This document shows positions 35,059 to 43,783 of a stretch of DNA of 64,000 nt, piece after piece; position 1 is the first letter of the stretch, and each line of letters starts with the position of its first letter. The stretch is from an uncultured Formosa sp. (GTDB lineage Bacteria > Bacteroidota > Bacteroidia > Flavobacteriales > Flavobacteriaceae): positions 124,001 through 188,000 of the forward strand of contig NZ_CANMTH010000002.1 in the NCBI RefSeq assembly GCF_947500765.1, given 5' to 3'. Below the pieces are notes generated by a model. It was given only the letters and a program-made list of their open reading frames with translations, searched no databases and had not been told where the DNA came from. Both the position numbers and the translations under genes were made by a program.

Positions 35059-35448
35059 ATGGCTTCTATTTTTAGTAAAATCATTTCAGGAGAAATTCCT
35101 TCTTATAAAGTTGCAGAAACAGATGATTTCTTAGCTTTTCTAGATATTAATCCAAATGCTAAAGGGCATACTTTGTGTATTCCAAAGCAAGAAGTAGATA
35201 AAATTTTTGATTTAGATGATGAGCTTTACATGGGGTTAATGCGTTTTTCTAAGCAAGTCGCTAAAGCTCTAGAACAAGCAGTGCCTTGTAAACGAGTTGG
35301 AATGACTGTAATTGGGTTAGAAGTACCACATGCACATGTTCATTTAATACCATTAAATGCTATGGAAGATGCACTGTTTTCTAAAAAAACAACGCTTACC
35401 CAAGACGAATTTAAAAATGTAGCAGAAGCTATTAGTGCAGCAATGTAA
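35059..35448 (+). CDS. HIT family nucleotide hydrolase (Hint type)
   Basis: Cytoplasmic purine nucleoside phosphoramidase-like protein, 129 residues. The histidine triad is PHAHVHLIPLN near residue 100, and the N-terminal SIFSKIISGEIPSYKVAE and FLDINPNAKGHTLCIPK blocks are standard for Hint. Its stop codon directly abuts the stop of the convergent histidine kinase gene. Confidence 0.94.
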   Translation: MASIFSKIISGEIPSYKVAETDDFLAFLDINPNAKGHTLCIPKQEVDKIFDLDDELYMGLMRFSKQVAKALEQAVPCKRVGMTVIGLEVPHAHVHLIPLNAMEDALFSKKTTLTQDEFKNVAEAISAAM

Positions 35449-36621
35449 CTAAGTACTTTGTGTTAATTGTTTGTCTATTTTTAAAGTAATTTGCATGGTT
35501 GTACCTTTTCCTATTTCGGAATGAGATACTTTTATTTTTCCATCATGAAAATCTTCAATAATACGTCGTGCTAAAGAGAGACCTAAGCCCCAACCTCGTT
35601 TTTTAGTTGTAAAACCAGGTTCGAAAATAGTATTAAATTGATTTTTGGAAAGTCCTTTTCCTGTATCGGAAATAGAAATCTTAACATAGTGTTCGCTAGG
35701 TTCTATGTTTACAGACAATTTACCTCTGCCTTTCATAGCATCAATAGCATTCTTAACTAAATTTTCTATAGTCCAGCTGTATAATTGGGTGTTTAATAAT
35801 ACAGGAACTTCGGTGTTTGGAATGTTAATACTAAAGTCGATTAATTTAGACGAACGCGATTTTAAATAATCGTAAGCATCAATAGTTTCCTTAACCACAT
35901 TTGCTTGTTCTAGTGTTGGTACAGAACCTATTTTACTAAAACGCTCGGTAATGGTTTCAAGTCTACTAATATCCTTTTCAATTTCTTTAATGTAATCGGG
36001 GTTAACATCTTCAATTTTTAAAATTTCTGTCCAACCAATTAAAGACGATAACGGTGTTCCTATTTGGTGCGCAGTTTCTTTAGCCATTCCAGACCATAAT
36101 TTATTTTGTGTAGCAATTTTTGTGCTCCTATAAAATACATACACTAAGCTTGCAAAAAGCACAAGTATAAGTACAAATGCTATAGGGTAATATTTTAGTT
36201 TATTTAAAAGAGGGGAGTTTCCATAGTATAAAGTATTTAAAACGCGACCGTCGTAAATAATTTCTATTGGGCTGTTTTCTTTTTCGAAATCTAAAATAAG
36301 ATCTTTTATATAAGCAGAGTCTTTAGTTTTTGTTTCATCTAAATTATTATGTTCAATATTGCCTCCTAAATCAACCATAATCATAGGAGTTGTGGTGTTA
36401 CTTTGTAGAATTTGAAGTGGTAATTCCCCGATGTCTCCATCTAAGTTTGTACTTTTAATTAAGTCGCGTTGGGCTGCAGACCAGTTTTCCATCTTTATGC
36501 GTTCTTCAGCTTTAAAACTCTGAAAGAACATATAAGTATTCCATAAAATAAGAGAGATAATAACAAACGAAAATCCGATAAATATCCAACGGATGAGGTT
36601 TTTATGTTTGGTAAAAAGCAT
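35449..36621 (-). CDS. Membrane sensor histidine kinase
   Basis: Two-component kinase of 390 residues. Two membrane helices (about 12-32 and 148-168) flank a periplasmic sensor of about 115 residues with no recognised domain. HisKA follows with the phospho-acceptor His in AKETAHQIGTPLSSLIG, then HATPase_c with N box NLVKNAIDAM, G1 DTGKGLS, F box IFEPGFTTK and G2 RGWGLGLSLARRI. No response regulator is adjacent, so it is an orphan within the window. The signal is unknown. Confidence 0.92.
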   Translation of the reverse strand: MLFTKHKNLIRWIFIGFSFVIISLILWNTYMFFQSFKAEERIKMENWSAAQRDLIKSTNLDGDIGELPLQILQSNTTTPMIMVDLGGNIEHNNLDETKTKDSAYIKDLILDFEKENSPIEIIYDGRVLNTLYYGNSPLLNKLKYYPIAFVLILVLFASLVYVFYRSTKIATQNKLWSGMAKETAHQIGTPLSSLIGWTEILKIEDVNPDYIKEIEKDISRLETITERFSKIGSVPTLEQANVVKETIDAYDYLKSRSSKLIDFSINIPNTEVPVLLNTQLYSWTIENLVKNAIDAMKGRGKLSVNIEPSEHYVKISISDTGKGLSKNQFNTIFEPGFTTKKRGWGLGLSLARRIIEDFHDGKIKVSHSEIGKGTTMQITLKIDKQLTQST

Positions 36622-37156
36622 GAAAACTATTTTTAGTGGTAATATAATGTAAATCTGTTAATAATATTGTGCTATCAAGTGACCAAATCATTTTTTGTTC
36701 ATTGATAGAATACTTACCTTTGCCTTATCTTAAAGAAGTAAAATAATTTTATTCAGACCTAAGTCATTAACATCAAACTTATTATAAAGTAATGTGTTAA
36801 GGGGATTCGTTCTAAGGTATATAGCTTTTACGAATACAGTAGAGGCAGATGTTAAATGAATTTATTACTATTTATTTTTTTAATGTATGAAGCGAAATCC
36901 ACTATTTTTGGTATTTTCGCGAGCAAGACACATTCAAAATAATTCAGTCAAACATACGCTAATATTAGAAAATATTTAAAAGGGGTGTAATTAACATTGA
37001 AAATTACGACTTAGTACATTAGATGCCTTTAAATTTGTACTGAATGTGAGAAAGGTGTTAATATTTGATAATTAATACAGACATTTTTAAATTATAGAAA
37101 TGTAGTTGTCTTAAAAGATAAAATATAAAGAGAGTTTTTAATAGAAATTAAATGTA
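36622..37156. other. 535-bp gap with internal promoter-like sequence
   Basis: The gap separates the divergent kinase and DUF3127 genes. A complete promoter match (TTTG-N17-TACCTTTG, 36694-36722) faces right. Further single -7-like boxes occur at 36903-36910 (TATTTTTG) and 37030-37037 (TAAATTTG). An imperfect hairpin (TTAACA...TGTTAA) lies near 36770-36805. I see no ORF. It may be a long 5' leader or hold a small RNA. Confidence 0.45.
36694..36722 (+). promoter_or_regulatory. Promoter-like sequence in the kinase-DUF3127 gap
   Basis: TTTG (36694-36697), 17-base spacer, TACCTTTG (36715-36722). Both elements match the Bacteroidota consensus, yet the next start codon is 435 bases away. Confidence 0.55.
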
Positions 37157-37534
37157 ATGGAAGTACAAGGAAAAGTAAAAATGATAGGAGAAACCCAAAC
37201 CTTCGGGAGTAATGGGTTCAGAAAAAGAGAGTTGGTAGTTACAACAGAAGAACAATATCCTCAGCATATATTAGTAGAATTTGTTCAAGATAAAACAGAT
37301 TTACTAAACAGTTACACAGTAGGACAAAACGTAAAAGTGAGTATTAATTTAAGAGGTAGAGATTGGGTTAATCCTCAAGGAGAAACTAAATATTTTAACT
37401 CTATACAAGGTTGGAGAATTGAAGCCGTACAAGATGCAGCCTCAGGAGGAGCAGTTCCTCCAGTGCCACCAGCAGATGCTTTTGAACCAGCATCTAGTTT
37501 AAATGAAGACGATCACGACGACTTACCTTTCTAG
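37157..37534 (+). CDS. DUF3127 protein with SSB-like OB fold and DDLPF tail
   Basis: Cytoplasmic protein of 125 residues. The N-terminal 90 residues form a predicted OB-type beta barrel (MEVQGKVKMIGETQTFGSNGFRKRELVVTT, VEFVQDKTDLLNSYTVGQNVKV). A Pro/Ala-rich linker leads to an acidic tip DDHDDLPF. The last five residues equal those of the SSB in this window. Family function is not established. The tail suggests that it binds SSB-interacting enzymes or competes with SSB (inference). Confidence 0.85.
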   Translation: MEVQGKVKMIGETQTFGSNGFRKRELVVTTEEQYPQHILVEFVQDKTDLLNSYTVGQNVKVSINLRGRDWVNPQGETKYFNSIQGWRIEAVQDAASGGAVPPVPPADAFEPASSLNEDDHDDLPF

Positions 37535-37568
37535 TAAAGGTATACTATGACTAATTCAAAGTGTGATT

Positions 37569-37600
37569 AACCTCAATATCTAACGATATTGGGGTTTTTA
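37569..37600 (+). terminator. Terminator after DUF3127 gene
   Basis: Stem AACCTCAATATC / GATATTGGGGTT (one G-T pair), TAAC loop, T tail. Confidence 0.8.
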
Positions 37601-37633
37601 CTTTTTGTAAGATTCTTTTTTTAAATTAGGGGT

Positions 37634-38257
37634 ATGAGATTTTTAAACAATAAAATAGAGTTTCCAAGTGTTGAAGAGGCAACAGACGAAGGTATTATAG
37701 CTGTTGGTGGAGATTTATCTACAGATCGGTTGTTGTTAGCATACAAGCGTGGTATTTTTCCTTGGTTTGAAGATGATAAAGCTATTTTATGGTGGTCTCC
37801 AGATCCTCGTTTTGTATTATATCCGGAAGAACTAAGGGTTTCTAAAAGTATGCGACAGGTGCTTCGAAATTGTAGTTTTACCGTAACAGTAAATAGGGCG
37901 TTTCCTCAAGTTATAGAGGCTTGTGCCGAAATTAAACGCAATGGACAAAGCGGTACTTGGATTACTAATAATATGACTGAAGCCTATATCGAGCTTTATA
38001 AAATGGGTTTTGCTAAATCTGTTGAGGTTTGGGAAAACAATGAACTTGTAGGTGGTTTTTACGGACTAGATTTAGGTAACAATGTCTTTTGTGGTGAGAG
38101 CATGTTCTCTAAGGTAAGCAATGCTAGTAAGGCTGCATTTATCACTTTTGTACAAAATACAAATTATAAAATTATAGATTGCCAGGTTTATACGCAACAT
38201 TTAGAGAGTCTTGGCGGACGCTCAATTTCTAGAGAAACTTATCTTAGTTATCTTTAA
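37634..38257 (+). CDS. aat: Leucyl/phenylalanyl-tRNA--protein transferase
   Basis: Adds Leu or Phe to basic N-termini, marking proteins for ClpS/ClpAP degradation. The 207 residues are near the short end of the family. Signatures: EGIIAVGGDLSTDRLLLAYKRGIFPWF, WWSPDPRFVLYPEELRVSKSM, GTWITNNMTEAYIELYKMGFAKSVEVW and GGFYGLDLGNNVFCGESMFS. It converges with tag with only six bases between stops. Confidence 0.95.
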   Translation: MRFLNNKIEFPSVEEATDEGIIAVGGDLSTDRLLLAYKRGIFPWFEDDKAILWWSPDPRFVLYPEELRVSKSMRQVLRNCSFTVTVNRAFPQVIEACAEIKRNGQSGTWITNNMTEAYIELYKMGFAKSVEVWENNELVGGFYGLDLGNNVFCGESMFSKVSNASKAAFITFVQNTNYKIIDCQVYTQHLESLGGRSISRETYLSYL

Positions 38258-38263
38258 TTTTAA

Positions 38264-38827
38264 TTAAACTTCATTATATCTAAAGCAATTTACTTCATGA
38301 TCGTTTACCATGCCAGTTGCTTGCATGTGTGCATAGATAACTGTAGATCCTACAAATTTAAATCCACGTGTTTTTAAATCTTTACTTATGGCATCACTTA
38401 AAGGCGTATTTGCAGGTGTATCTTTATAGTTTTTAATATTGTTTTTTATGGGGTTCCCATCAACAAAATTCCAGATGTAAGTACTAAAACTTCCAAATTC
38501 TTCTTGAATTTTTATAAAAGCCTGAGCATTACTAATCGTTGCTTTTATTTTTAGTTTGTTTCTAATAATTCCTGCATCTTCAGCTAAACTATCTTGTTTC
38601 GCTTGTGTGTAATTTGCTATTTTTTTATAATCGAAATTGTCGAACGCTTTTCTGAAATTTTCTCGTTTTCTTAATATTGTAATCCAACTTAAACCCGCCT
38701 GAAAGGTTTCAAGAATTAAAAACTCGAATAGTGTAGCATCATCTTTTACAGGAACACCCCATTCAAGATCGTGATATGCTTCGTATAAATCGTCATTTTT
38801 GCACCAACCACATCTGTGTTTCTTCAT
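38264..38827 (-). CDS. tag: DNA-3-methyladenine glycosylase I
   Basis: Removes 3-methyladenine from alkylated DNA. The 187 residues carry the Tag zinc site (Cys near the start in KKHRCGWCKND, His in AYHDLEWGVP, and the C-terminal NDHEVNCFRY His/Cys pair) and the conserved FEFLILETFQAGLSWITILRKRENFRKAFDNFD helix region. A standalone gene. Confidence 0.95.
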   Translation of the reverse strand: MKKHRCGWCKNDDLYEAYHDLEWGVPVKDDATLFEFLILETFQAGLSWITILRKRENFRKAFDNFDYKKIANYTQAKQDSLAEDAGIIRNKLKIKATISNAQAFIKIQEEFGSFSTYIWNFVDGNPIKNNIKNYKDTPANTPLSDAISKDLKTRGFKFVGSTVIYAHMQATGMVNDHEVNCFRYNEV

Positions 38828-38894
38828 CTTGTAAGGAATTTATATTAATGCTACTAATGTAACAACTGTTACCTTAAAAATTACATTTATGGAT

Positions 38895-38902
38895 TAAATT
38901 TG
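38895..38902 (+). promoter_or_regulatory. Predicted -7 box of the thioredoxin-like gene
   Basis: TAAATTTG, 21 bases before the ATG at 38924. No -33 element is evident. Confidence 0.4.
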
Positions 38903-38923
38903 TAAGGTAAAATAAAGAAACAT

Positions 38924-39544
38924 ATGCAAGCAACACATACTATTGTTAAGAATGAAGTGATTCAAAAGAGTTTAGATAATGCCATGTCTTATCAGGAATT
39001 TAGAGATTTGGTTAAAGAATTATCAAAAACTGGTGGCGCAACAGGTCATGAACAAACTGCAGCTCTCGTTGGATACACTAAGGTGAACGAGAGTAGAATG
39101 AAACGTTGGGATAAAACCTTAAAAGTTTCTGAGGCTGATACGGAAGCTATTAAAAGTTTTAATGGTGATATTACTTGGTTAGTGATTGCTGAAAGTTGGT
39201 GCGGAGATGCTGCGCATGTAATGCCTGTAATTAATAAAGTGGCAGAACTTAATGAAAATATAAATTTTAAAGTTGTCCTTCGTGATGATAATGACGAGTT
39301 AATGAATATGTATTTAACAAACGGAGGAAAATCAATTCCGAAGTTAATCATGATAGACAATGCTTCAGGGGAAGTTGTAAATACATTTGGACCAAGACCG
39401 CTTACAGCAACAAAGTTAGTTGCAGATTACAAAGCTGAACATGGTGTTTTAACTGCTGAGTTTAAGGAATCGTTACAAACATGGTATAATTTAAATAAAG
39501 GGCAGAGTACAATTTCAGATTTAATAGGTTTGTTAAAGGCTTAA
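38924..39544 (+). CDS. Thioredoxin-like protein with a single active-site Cys
   Basis: Cytoplasmic protein of 206 residues. The thioredoxin fold covers about 75-180 (DITWLVIAESWCGDAAHVMPVINKVAEL, cis-Pro region GGKSIPKLIMID). The usual CxxC is WCGDA, so the resolving Cys is absent. It may work by a monothiol mechanism or as a chaperone. The N-terminal 75 residues are helical and unlike thioredoxin. The stop overlaps the convergent TonB-like gene by four bases. Confidence 0.85.
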   Translation: MQATHTIVKNEVIQKSLDNAMSYQEFRDLVKELSKTGGATGHEQTAALVGYTKVNESRMKRWDKTLKVSEADTEAIKSFNGDITWLVIAESWCGDAAHVMPVINKVAELNENINFKVVLRDDNDELMNMYLTNGGKSIPKLIMIDNASGEVVNTFGPRPLTATKLVADYKAEHGVLTAEFKESLQTWYNLNKGQSTISDLIGLLKA

Positions 39545-40326
39545 TTTTTGCCTTCAAAATAAAATGTAATCGAACCTATTTGAGAAGGTTTAGATACATC
39601 AGAATTAAAACGTGCTTTTTTAGCGTACTCCATTGCACTGCTAATTAAGCACTCGTTTTTAGATGTAGATGCATTATTTACATAAGAATCTGTAACATCG
39701 CCAGCAGAATTAACGGTGATATTAATAATTATTTTTCCGCTAGCTTCACATAAATATATTGGTGTTGGCATAAACATGTGTGTTCTATTTACTAACGAAT
39801 AATGCATGCTACTATTCTTATTGCTAGAAGCATTCATTGCTATTTTGTCTCCCGAATTATTTCCGTTAGAAGCATTAGAGTTACTCTTTTTTTGAGTTCT
39901 CGCTTTTAAAATACTATTTACACTATTAAAAGACGATAACTCTTCACTATCTAAATTACGGTCTTCTGCATCCGAATTGGTGTCTTCAAGCTCATCCACG
40001 GCTTCAGTAATATCTTCTGTTTGTGTTAATCTTGAGTTTTCGTAATCTTTTGGAGGCTCAATAGGATTATATGCTTTTGCAAAACGCTTGGTATTCTGTG
40101 TTTCGTTAAAGGCTTTATTGGTCTCTGCTTTGGCTTGATCAGATTGTTCGCTAAGTTCTTTTTCTTCTAATTCCTTTTCTGTTTTTTGCTCAGGTTGCAT
40201 ATCGTAAAATGTTTCAGAAAGGAAAGATTCACGTTTTGTAAGATGCATATTAAACACAATAAGTACAACTGTTCCTGCTATAAGTGCAGTTATTAAAGCG
40301 GCTTTATGTGTGTCTGTTAATTTCAA
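39541..40326 (-). CDS. TonB-like energy transducer domain protein
   Basis: Protein of 261 residues with an N-terminal membrane helix (AALITALIAGTVVLIVFNM), a long acidic, low-complexity periplasmic linker (KTEKELEEKELSEQSDQAKAE) and a TonB C-terminal-like domain from about 190 (IYLCEASGKIIINITVNSAGDV ... SITFYFEG). It probably spans the periplasm and contacts outer-membrane receptors. The linker is acidic and Ser/Asn rich, not the Pro/Lys type of classical TonB. The only usable start is TTG at 40326. Last gene of the ftsX-truB operon. Confidence 0.75.
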   Translation of the reverse strand: MKLTDTHKAALITALIAGTVVLIVFNMHLTKRESFLSETFYDMQPEQKTEKELEEKELSEQSDQAKAETNKAFNETQNTKRFAKAYNPIEPPKDYENSRLTQTEDITEAVDELEDTNSDAEDRNLDSEELSSFNSVNSILKARTQKKSNSNASNGNNSGDKIAMNASSNKNSSMHYSLVNRTHMFMPTPIYLCEASGKIIINITVNSAGDVTDSYVNNASTSKNECLISSAMEYAKKARFNSDVSKPSQIGSITFYFEGKN

Positions 40327-40380
40327 AAAGAAGGAGGTGTTGAGATGAAATAAAAACTAATATACGTTTTTTCTGAAGTT

Positions 40381-41076
40381 TTAGTCTTTTAATTGGGCTA
40401 TAAATTGTTCCGGGCTTAAGGCATCAACAACATTAAAATCTCCTATTTTAGTTCGTCTTAAAACCGATAAATGTGCTCCTGTTTGTAATGCTTTTCCAAA
40501 GTCGTTTGCTAAAGATCGAATGTAAGTCCCTTTGCTACAAACTACTCTAAATTCTAGATTATTTCCAGAAATAGTAGTTATTTCAAATTCAGCAATATGA
40601 ATAGTTCTTGGTTTAATATCTACAGCTACACCAGCGCGAGCAAATTCGTACAACCGTTTTCCGTCTTTTTTAATAGCCGAAAATACTGGTGGATATTGCT
40701 CGATATCTCCTATAAATTGTTTGGTAGCATTGTGTATTAATTCAGGGGTAATATGATCTGTAGGAAATGTTTCATTTATTTCGGTTTCTAAGTCAAAAGA
40801 TGGCGTTGTGCCTCCTAAAACAATGGTTCCTGTGTATTCTTTAATTTGACCCTGAAAAGTATCTATTTGCTTAGTCATTTTGCCAGTGCAAATCACTAAT
40901 AATCCTGTTGCTAAAGGATCAAGAGTTCCTGCATGACCAACTTTTATTTTTTTAATATTAAAAGCTTGACGTATTTCCCAACGGAGTTTGTTTACAGCCT
41001 GAAAAGAGGTCCAATTTAAAGGTTTGTCTATCAGTAAGACTTCTCCGCTTAAGTAATCGTCTAGTGTTTTCTTCAT
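40381..41076 (-). CDS. truB: tRNA pseudouridine(55) synthase TruB
   Basis: Makes pseudouridine 55 in the T loop of tRNAs. The 231 residues include GEVLLIDKPLNWTSFQAVNKL, the catalytic Asp motif GHAGTLDPLATGLLVICTG, YPPVFSAIKKDGKRLYEFARAG and GTYIRSLANDFG. The C-terminal PUA domain of longer homologues is lacking or reduced. It begins one base after the uppP stop. Confidence 0.95.
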   Translation of the reverse strand: MKKTLDDYLSGEVLLIDKPLNWTSFQAVNKLRWEIRQAFNIKKIKVGHAGTLDPLATGLLVICTGKMTKQIDTFQGQIKEYTGTIVLGGTTPSFDLETEINETFPTDHITPELIHNATKQFIGDIEQYPPVFSAIKKDGKRLYEFARAGVAVDIKPRTIHIAEFEITTISGNNLEFRVVCSKGTYIRSLANDFGKALQTGAHLSVLRRTKIGDFNVVDALSPEQFIAQLKD

Positions 41077-41077
41077 A

Positions 41078-41872
41078 TTATTTTAAAAAAGTATAACCAA
41101 TGGCTATAAAGCCAACAATTGCACAATAAATCGCGAAATACGATAGTTTACTTTTCTTGACCAAAGAAATCATCCATGTACAAGCAAAAAGGCCGCACAC
41201 AAAAGCAGCTATAAATCCAGCAGAAAGCGCAGTAATATCTGTGTTTTCTAAATTTAATTCACCTCCTAAAATATCTTTAGCAATTTTTCCAAAAATTAAT
41301 GGTACAACCATTAAAAATGAAAAACGCGCCGCTTTTGTTTTATCGTTTCCAAGTAAAACTGATGTAGATATTGTTGCTCCTGATCTTGAAATTCCTGGAA
41401 GCATGGCAATGGCTTGCGAAATTCCAATAATAAAAGCATTTTTAAATGTTACAGGTTTTTCTGTGTCTTTAGCTTTGTCTGCAAGAAAAAGTAATACAGC
41501 GGTTACAATTAACATGGCGCCTACTAATAGTAAATTTCCGCCGAAAAGAGATTCTAATTGTTTTTCAAAAAATAAGCCTATTAACACAGCAGGAATCATA
41601 GAAAGTGCAATTTTAGAAATAAATTGTAAATCCTCGTTCCATTCAAATTTTAATGCTCCTTTAATGAGCTCAAAAATGTCTTTTCTAAAAATAACCATAG
41701 TACTTAATGCTGTTGCAAAGTGAAGTACTACTGTAAATAATAAGCTTTCTTCTGGTACAGAATGGTCGCCTAAAAGCGCTTTACCTATTTCTAAATGGCC
41801 ACTAGAAGAAACTGGTAAAAATTCGGTAAGTCCTTGAATAATTCCAAGGATAATAGCATCTATAGTTTCCAT
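41078..41872 (-). CDS. uppP: Undecaprenyl-diphosphatase UppP/BacA
   Basis: Membrane phosphatase that recycles the undecaprenyl carrier for cell-wall synthesis and gives bacitracin tolerance. The 264 residues have about eight helices with GLTEFLPVSSSGHLEIGKALLG and AIAMLPGISRSGATIST, the two active-site motifs. Its ATG overlaps the stop of the DUF3098 gene (TAATG), so translation is likely coupled. Confidence 0.96.
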   Translation of the reverse strand: METIDAIILGIIQGLTEFLPVSSSGHLEIGKALLGDHSVPEESLLFTVVLHFATALSTMVIFRKDIFELIKGALKFEWNEDLQFISKIALSMIPAVLIGLFFEKQLESLFGGNLLLVGAMLIVTAVLLFLADKAKDTEKPVTFKNAFIIGISQAIAMLPGISRSGATISTSVLLGNDKTKAARFSFLMVVPLIFGKIAKDILGGELNLENTDITALSAGFIAAFVCGLFACTWMISLVKKSKLSYFAIYCAIVGFIAIGYTFLK

Positions 41873-42126
41873 TATTTTTTATTCGGATTTAAAAGAATGG
41901 CATAAATCTGAACTCCGAATCCGATTAAAATTAATGTTGGAGCTAATCGTATTCTTCTGAAACTAAAAATATCTGGACTAAAAACATTAGGGTCGTCGCT
42001 ACCACCTCCAGACATTAAGATAAAACCTAATGCAATAATACCAAGCCCGATAAGCATAAATTTATAGTTTTTCTTCCCAAAGATGAATTCATCTTTAGAT
42101 AGTTTTTTTTGTTTTTGTTCTCCCAT
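41872..42126 (-). CDS. DUF3098 membrane protein
   Basis: Eighty-four residues. ATG at 42126 (MGEQKQKKLSKDEFIFGKKNY) is preferred over the longer ORF-track start. Two helices (about 25-44 and 60-78) flank a short Gly/Asp loop. The family is found between ftsX and uppP in many Bacteroidota. Function unknown. Context points to the cell envelope or division. Confidence 0.85.
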   Translation of the reverse strand: MGEQKQKKLSKDEFIFGKKNYKFMLIGLGIIALGFILMSGGGSDDPNVFSPDIFSFRRIRLAPTLILIGFGVQIYAILLNPNKK

Positions 42127-42211
42127 GTATATTGTAATAATGCATTCTCTTTGAAAGCTATGCAAATTAAAGGTTTTTATTTAAAACGCATTCTTAAAGC
42201 AGACTTAAAAA

Positions 42212-42856
42212 TTAGTCTAATTTAATAGAATTTAAAATTTCGTGTAATGCTGCTTTTTCAGTTTCGTTGGTGTACGATAATATAAATGATAAGCTAAAAC
42301 CATAACGGACTACGCAATAAAATTCTTGCTGTACGTTATATGCACCGTAAGTTGCTTTAGCTCTCATAATATCGAATGTTTCTCCATCGATAGCTTTAGT
42401 GTCTATATTATCTTCAAATTGATACTGTGCTGGGGTTTGTTTTAATAATTCTTTAGAGTTGAATAGGTAGTCACGACCACGTTTAATATTTGGAGTTCCA
42501 GATACATTTTCGGCAATCACACTTAATGATGCGTTATATGTTTTAGTCTCTTTTATAGGATATCTAAACAAAGAAAATAAATAGGCTGTATTTATTTGTG
42601 AAGCCTTTAAAATGGATCCCATTTTAGTATTTTCTCGTGCTAAATACTTTTCGCCTTTATCTGTAACTGCTTTAATATTGTGTTTAGATTGTTGTGTCCA
42701 ATCTGCAGGATATTCAAATGTTAATCCAAAATACGGGTTGCTATACGTGTTGTCTTTTACTTCTCCGAAATCGAAATCTTCAGGTAGGTTTTTAACTTCT
42801 TTTTTACAGCTAATTACGCACAAAAAAAGCAACGAAAAGCATAAGGATTTTATCAT
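42212..42856 (-). CDS. Hypothetical lipoprotein (PsbP-like fold suspected)
   Basis: Lipoprotein of 214 residues (lipobox VISC, Cys about 17). The mature part has NPYFGLTFEYPADWTQQSKHN, a pattern common in PsbP-like periplasmic proteins, then strands to SIKLD. No catalytic motif. It lies two bases downstream of ftsX in the division and envelope operon. I do not recognise a named family. Confidence 0.7.
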   Translation of the reverse strand: MIKSLCFSLLFLCVISCKKEVKNLPEDFDFGEVKDNTYSNPYFGLTFEYPADWTQQSKHNIKAVTDKGEKYLARENTKMGSILKASQINTAYLFSLFRYPIKETKTYNASLSVIAENVSGTPNIKRGRDYLFNSKELLKQTPAQYQFEDNIDTKAIDGETFDIMRAKATYGAYNVQQEFYCVVRYGFSLSFILSYTNETEKAALHEILNSIKLD

Positions 42857-42858
42857 TT

Positions 42859-43737
42859 TTAATAGTATAATTGATCGGTTTTTAAATTTAAGAATCGCTG
42901 TGTGGCAATAAATGTACTAATCCATGTAATAATAATTCCTAACATAAATATGGTTATAAATAAGCCACCAATTAGAATTGGGTTGTTCATTAACTCTAGA
43001 TCGGGGAAGGTTTTATTTAAGTAAAAGAAAACAATGGCCATTCCTATTAAAGCTAAAACAGCTCCAATTATACCTAGTTTAACGCTTTTCCAAACAAAAG
43101 GTTTTCTAATAAAATGTTTAGTTGCGCCTACCATTTGCATGGTTTTTATGGTGAAACGTTTAGAGTATACAGATAATCGTATCGAACTGTTTATAAGTAA
43201 TACCGCAATTAGTGTAAAAATACCACTAACTACTAAAATCCAGAAGCTAATACGTTTTACGTTTTCGTTCATTAAGGTTACTAAATCATTGTCGTAACGC
43301 ACTTCGTCTACAAAAGTTTTTGTTAAAGCTTCGTCAGATATAATTTTTAACTGTTCAGACGTTACAAAGTCAGCTTTTAAATGCACGTCTATAGAATTTT
43401 GTAATGGATTAAATCCTAAGAAATTCATGAAATCTTCACCATTTTCAGCCTTCATAAACTCTGCAGCTTGTTCTTTCGATACGTATTCTGTTGTTTTTAC
43501 GTAATCGGCCATTGTTAAGCTTTTTTCAAGTTGTTTAATTTCAACTTCTTTAGCCGTTTCTTTTAAGTAAATAGTAACCACAACTTGCTCCTTAAAATGG
43601 TCTGCAAGTTTTTTGGTGTTTAGTACAAGCATGCCTAGTAAACCAAGTAAAAATAGAACTAAAGCAATACTCAATACTACAGAAAAATAAGACGATATTA
43701 ATCGGCGTTTTTGATAATTTTCAAAAGATGAGCTCAT
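42859..43737 (-). CDS. ftsX: Cell division protein FtsX
   Basis: Integral membrane partner of FtsE that controls cell-wall hydrolases at the septum. The 292 residues have four helices: one after the N-terminal tail (SYFSVVLSIALVLFLLGLLG), a periplasmic loop (about 45-165), then three C-terminal helices (ISFWILVVSGIFTLIAVLLI and so on) with the FtsX permease domain (IKTMQMVGATKHFIRKPFVWKS). First gene of its operon, divergent from leuS. ftsE is not in the window. Confidence 0.95.
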   Translation of the reverse strand: MSSSFENYQKRRLISSYFSVVLSIALVLFLLGLLGMLVLNTKKLADHFKEQVVVTIYLKETAKEVEIKQLEKSLTMADYVKTTEYVSKEQAAEFMKAENGEDFMNFLGFNPLQNSIDVHLKADFVTSEQLKIISDEALTKTFVDEVRYDNDLVTLMNENVKRISFWILVVSGIFTLIAVLLINSSIRLSVYSKRFTIKTMQMVGATKHFIRKPFVWKSVKLGIIGAVLALIGMAIVFFYLNKTFPDLELMNNPILIGGLFITIFMLGIIITWISTFIATQRFLNLKTDQLYY

Positions 43738-43783
43738 ATAAGGCGTGAATTTGTTTGTAAAAATATAAAAGAAATCTATTTCC

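Noticed and set aside
40330-40350. AAGGAGGTGTTGAGATG on the plus strand looks like a textbook Shine-Dalgarno plus ATG
   Set aside because: The frame is ATG AAA TAA, two codons only, and lies upstream of a minus-strand gene. Bacteroidota rarely use this signal.
41157-41723. 188-residue ORF on the plus strand
   Set aside because: It lies wholly antisense to uppP, whose motifs are clear. The product is low complexity without a family. It is a shadow of the real gene.
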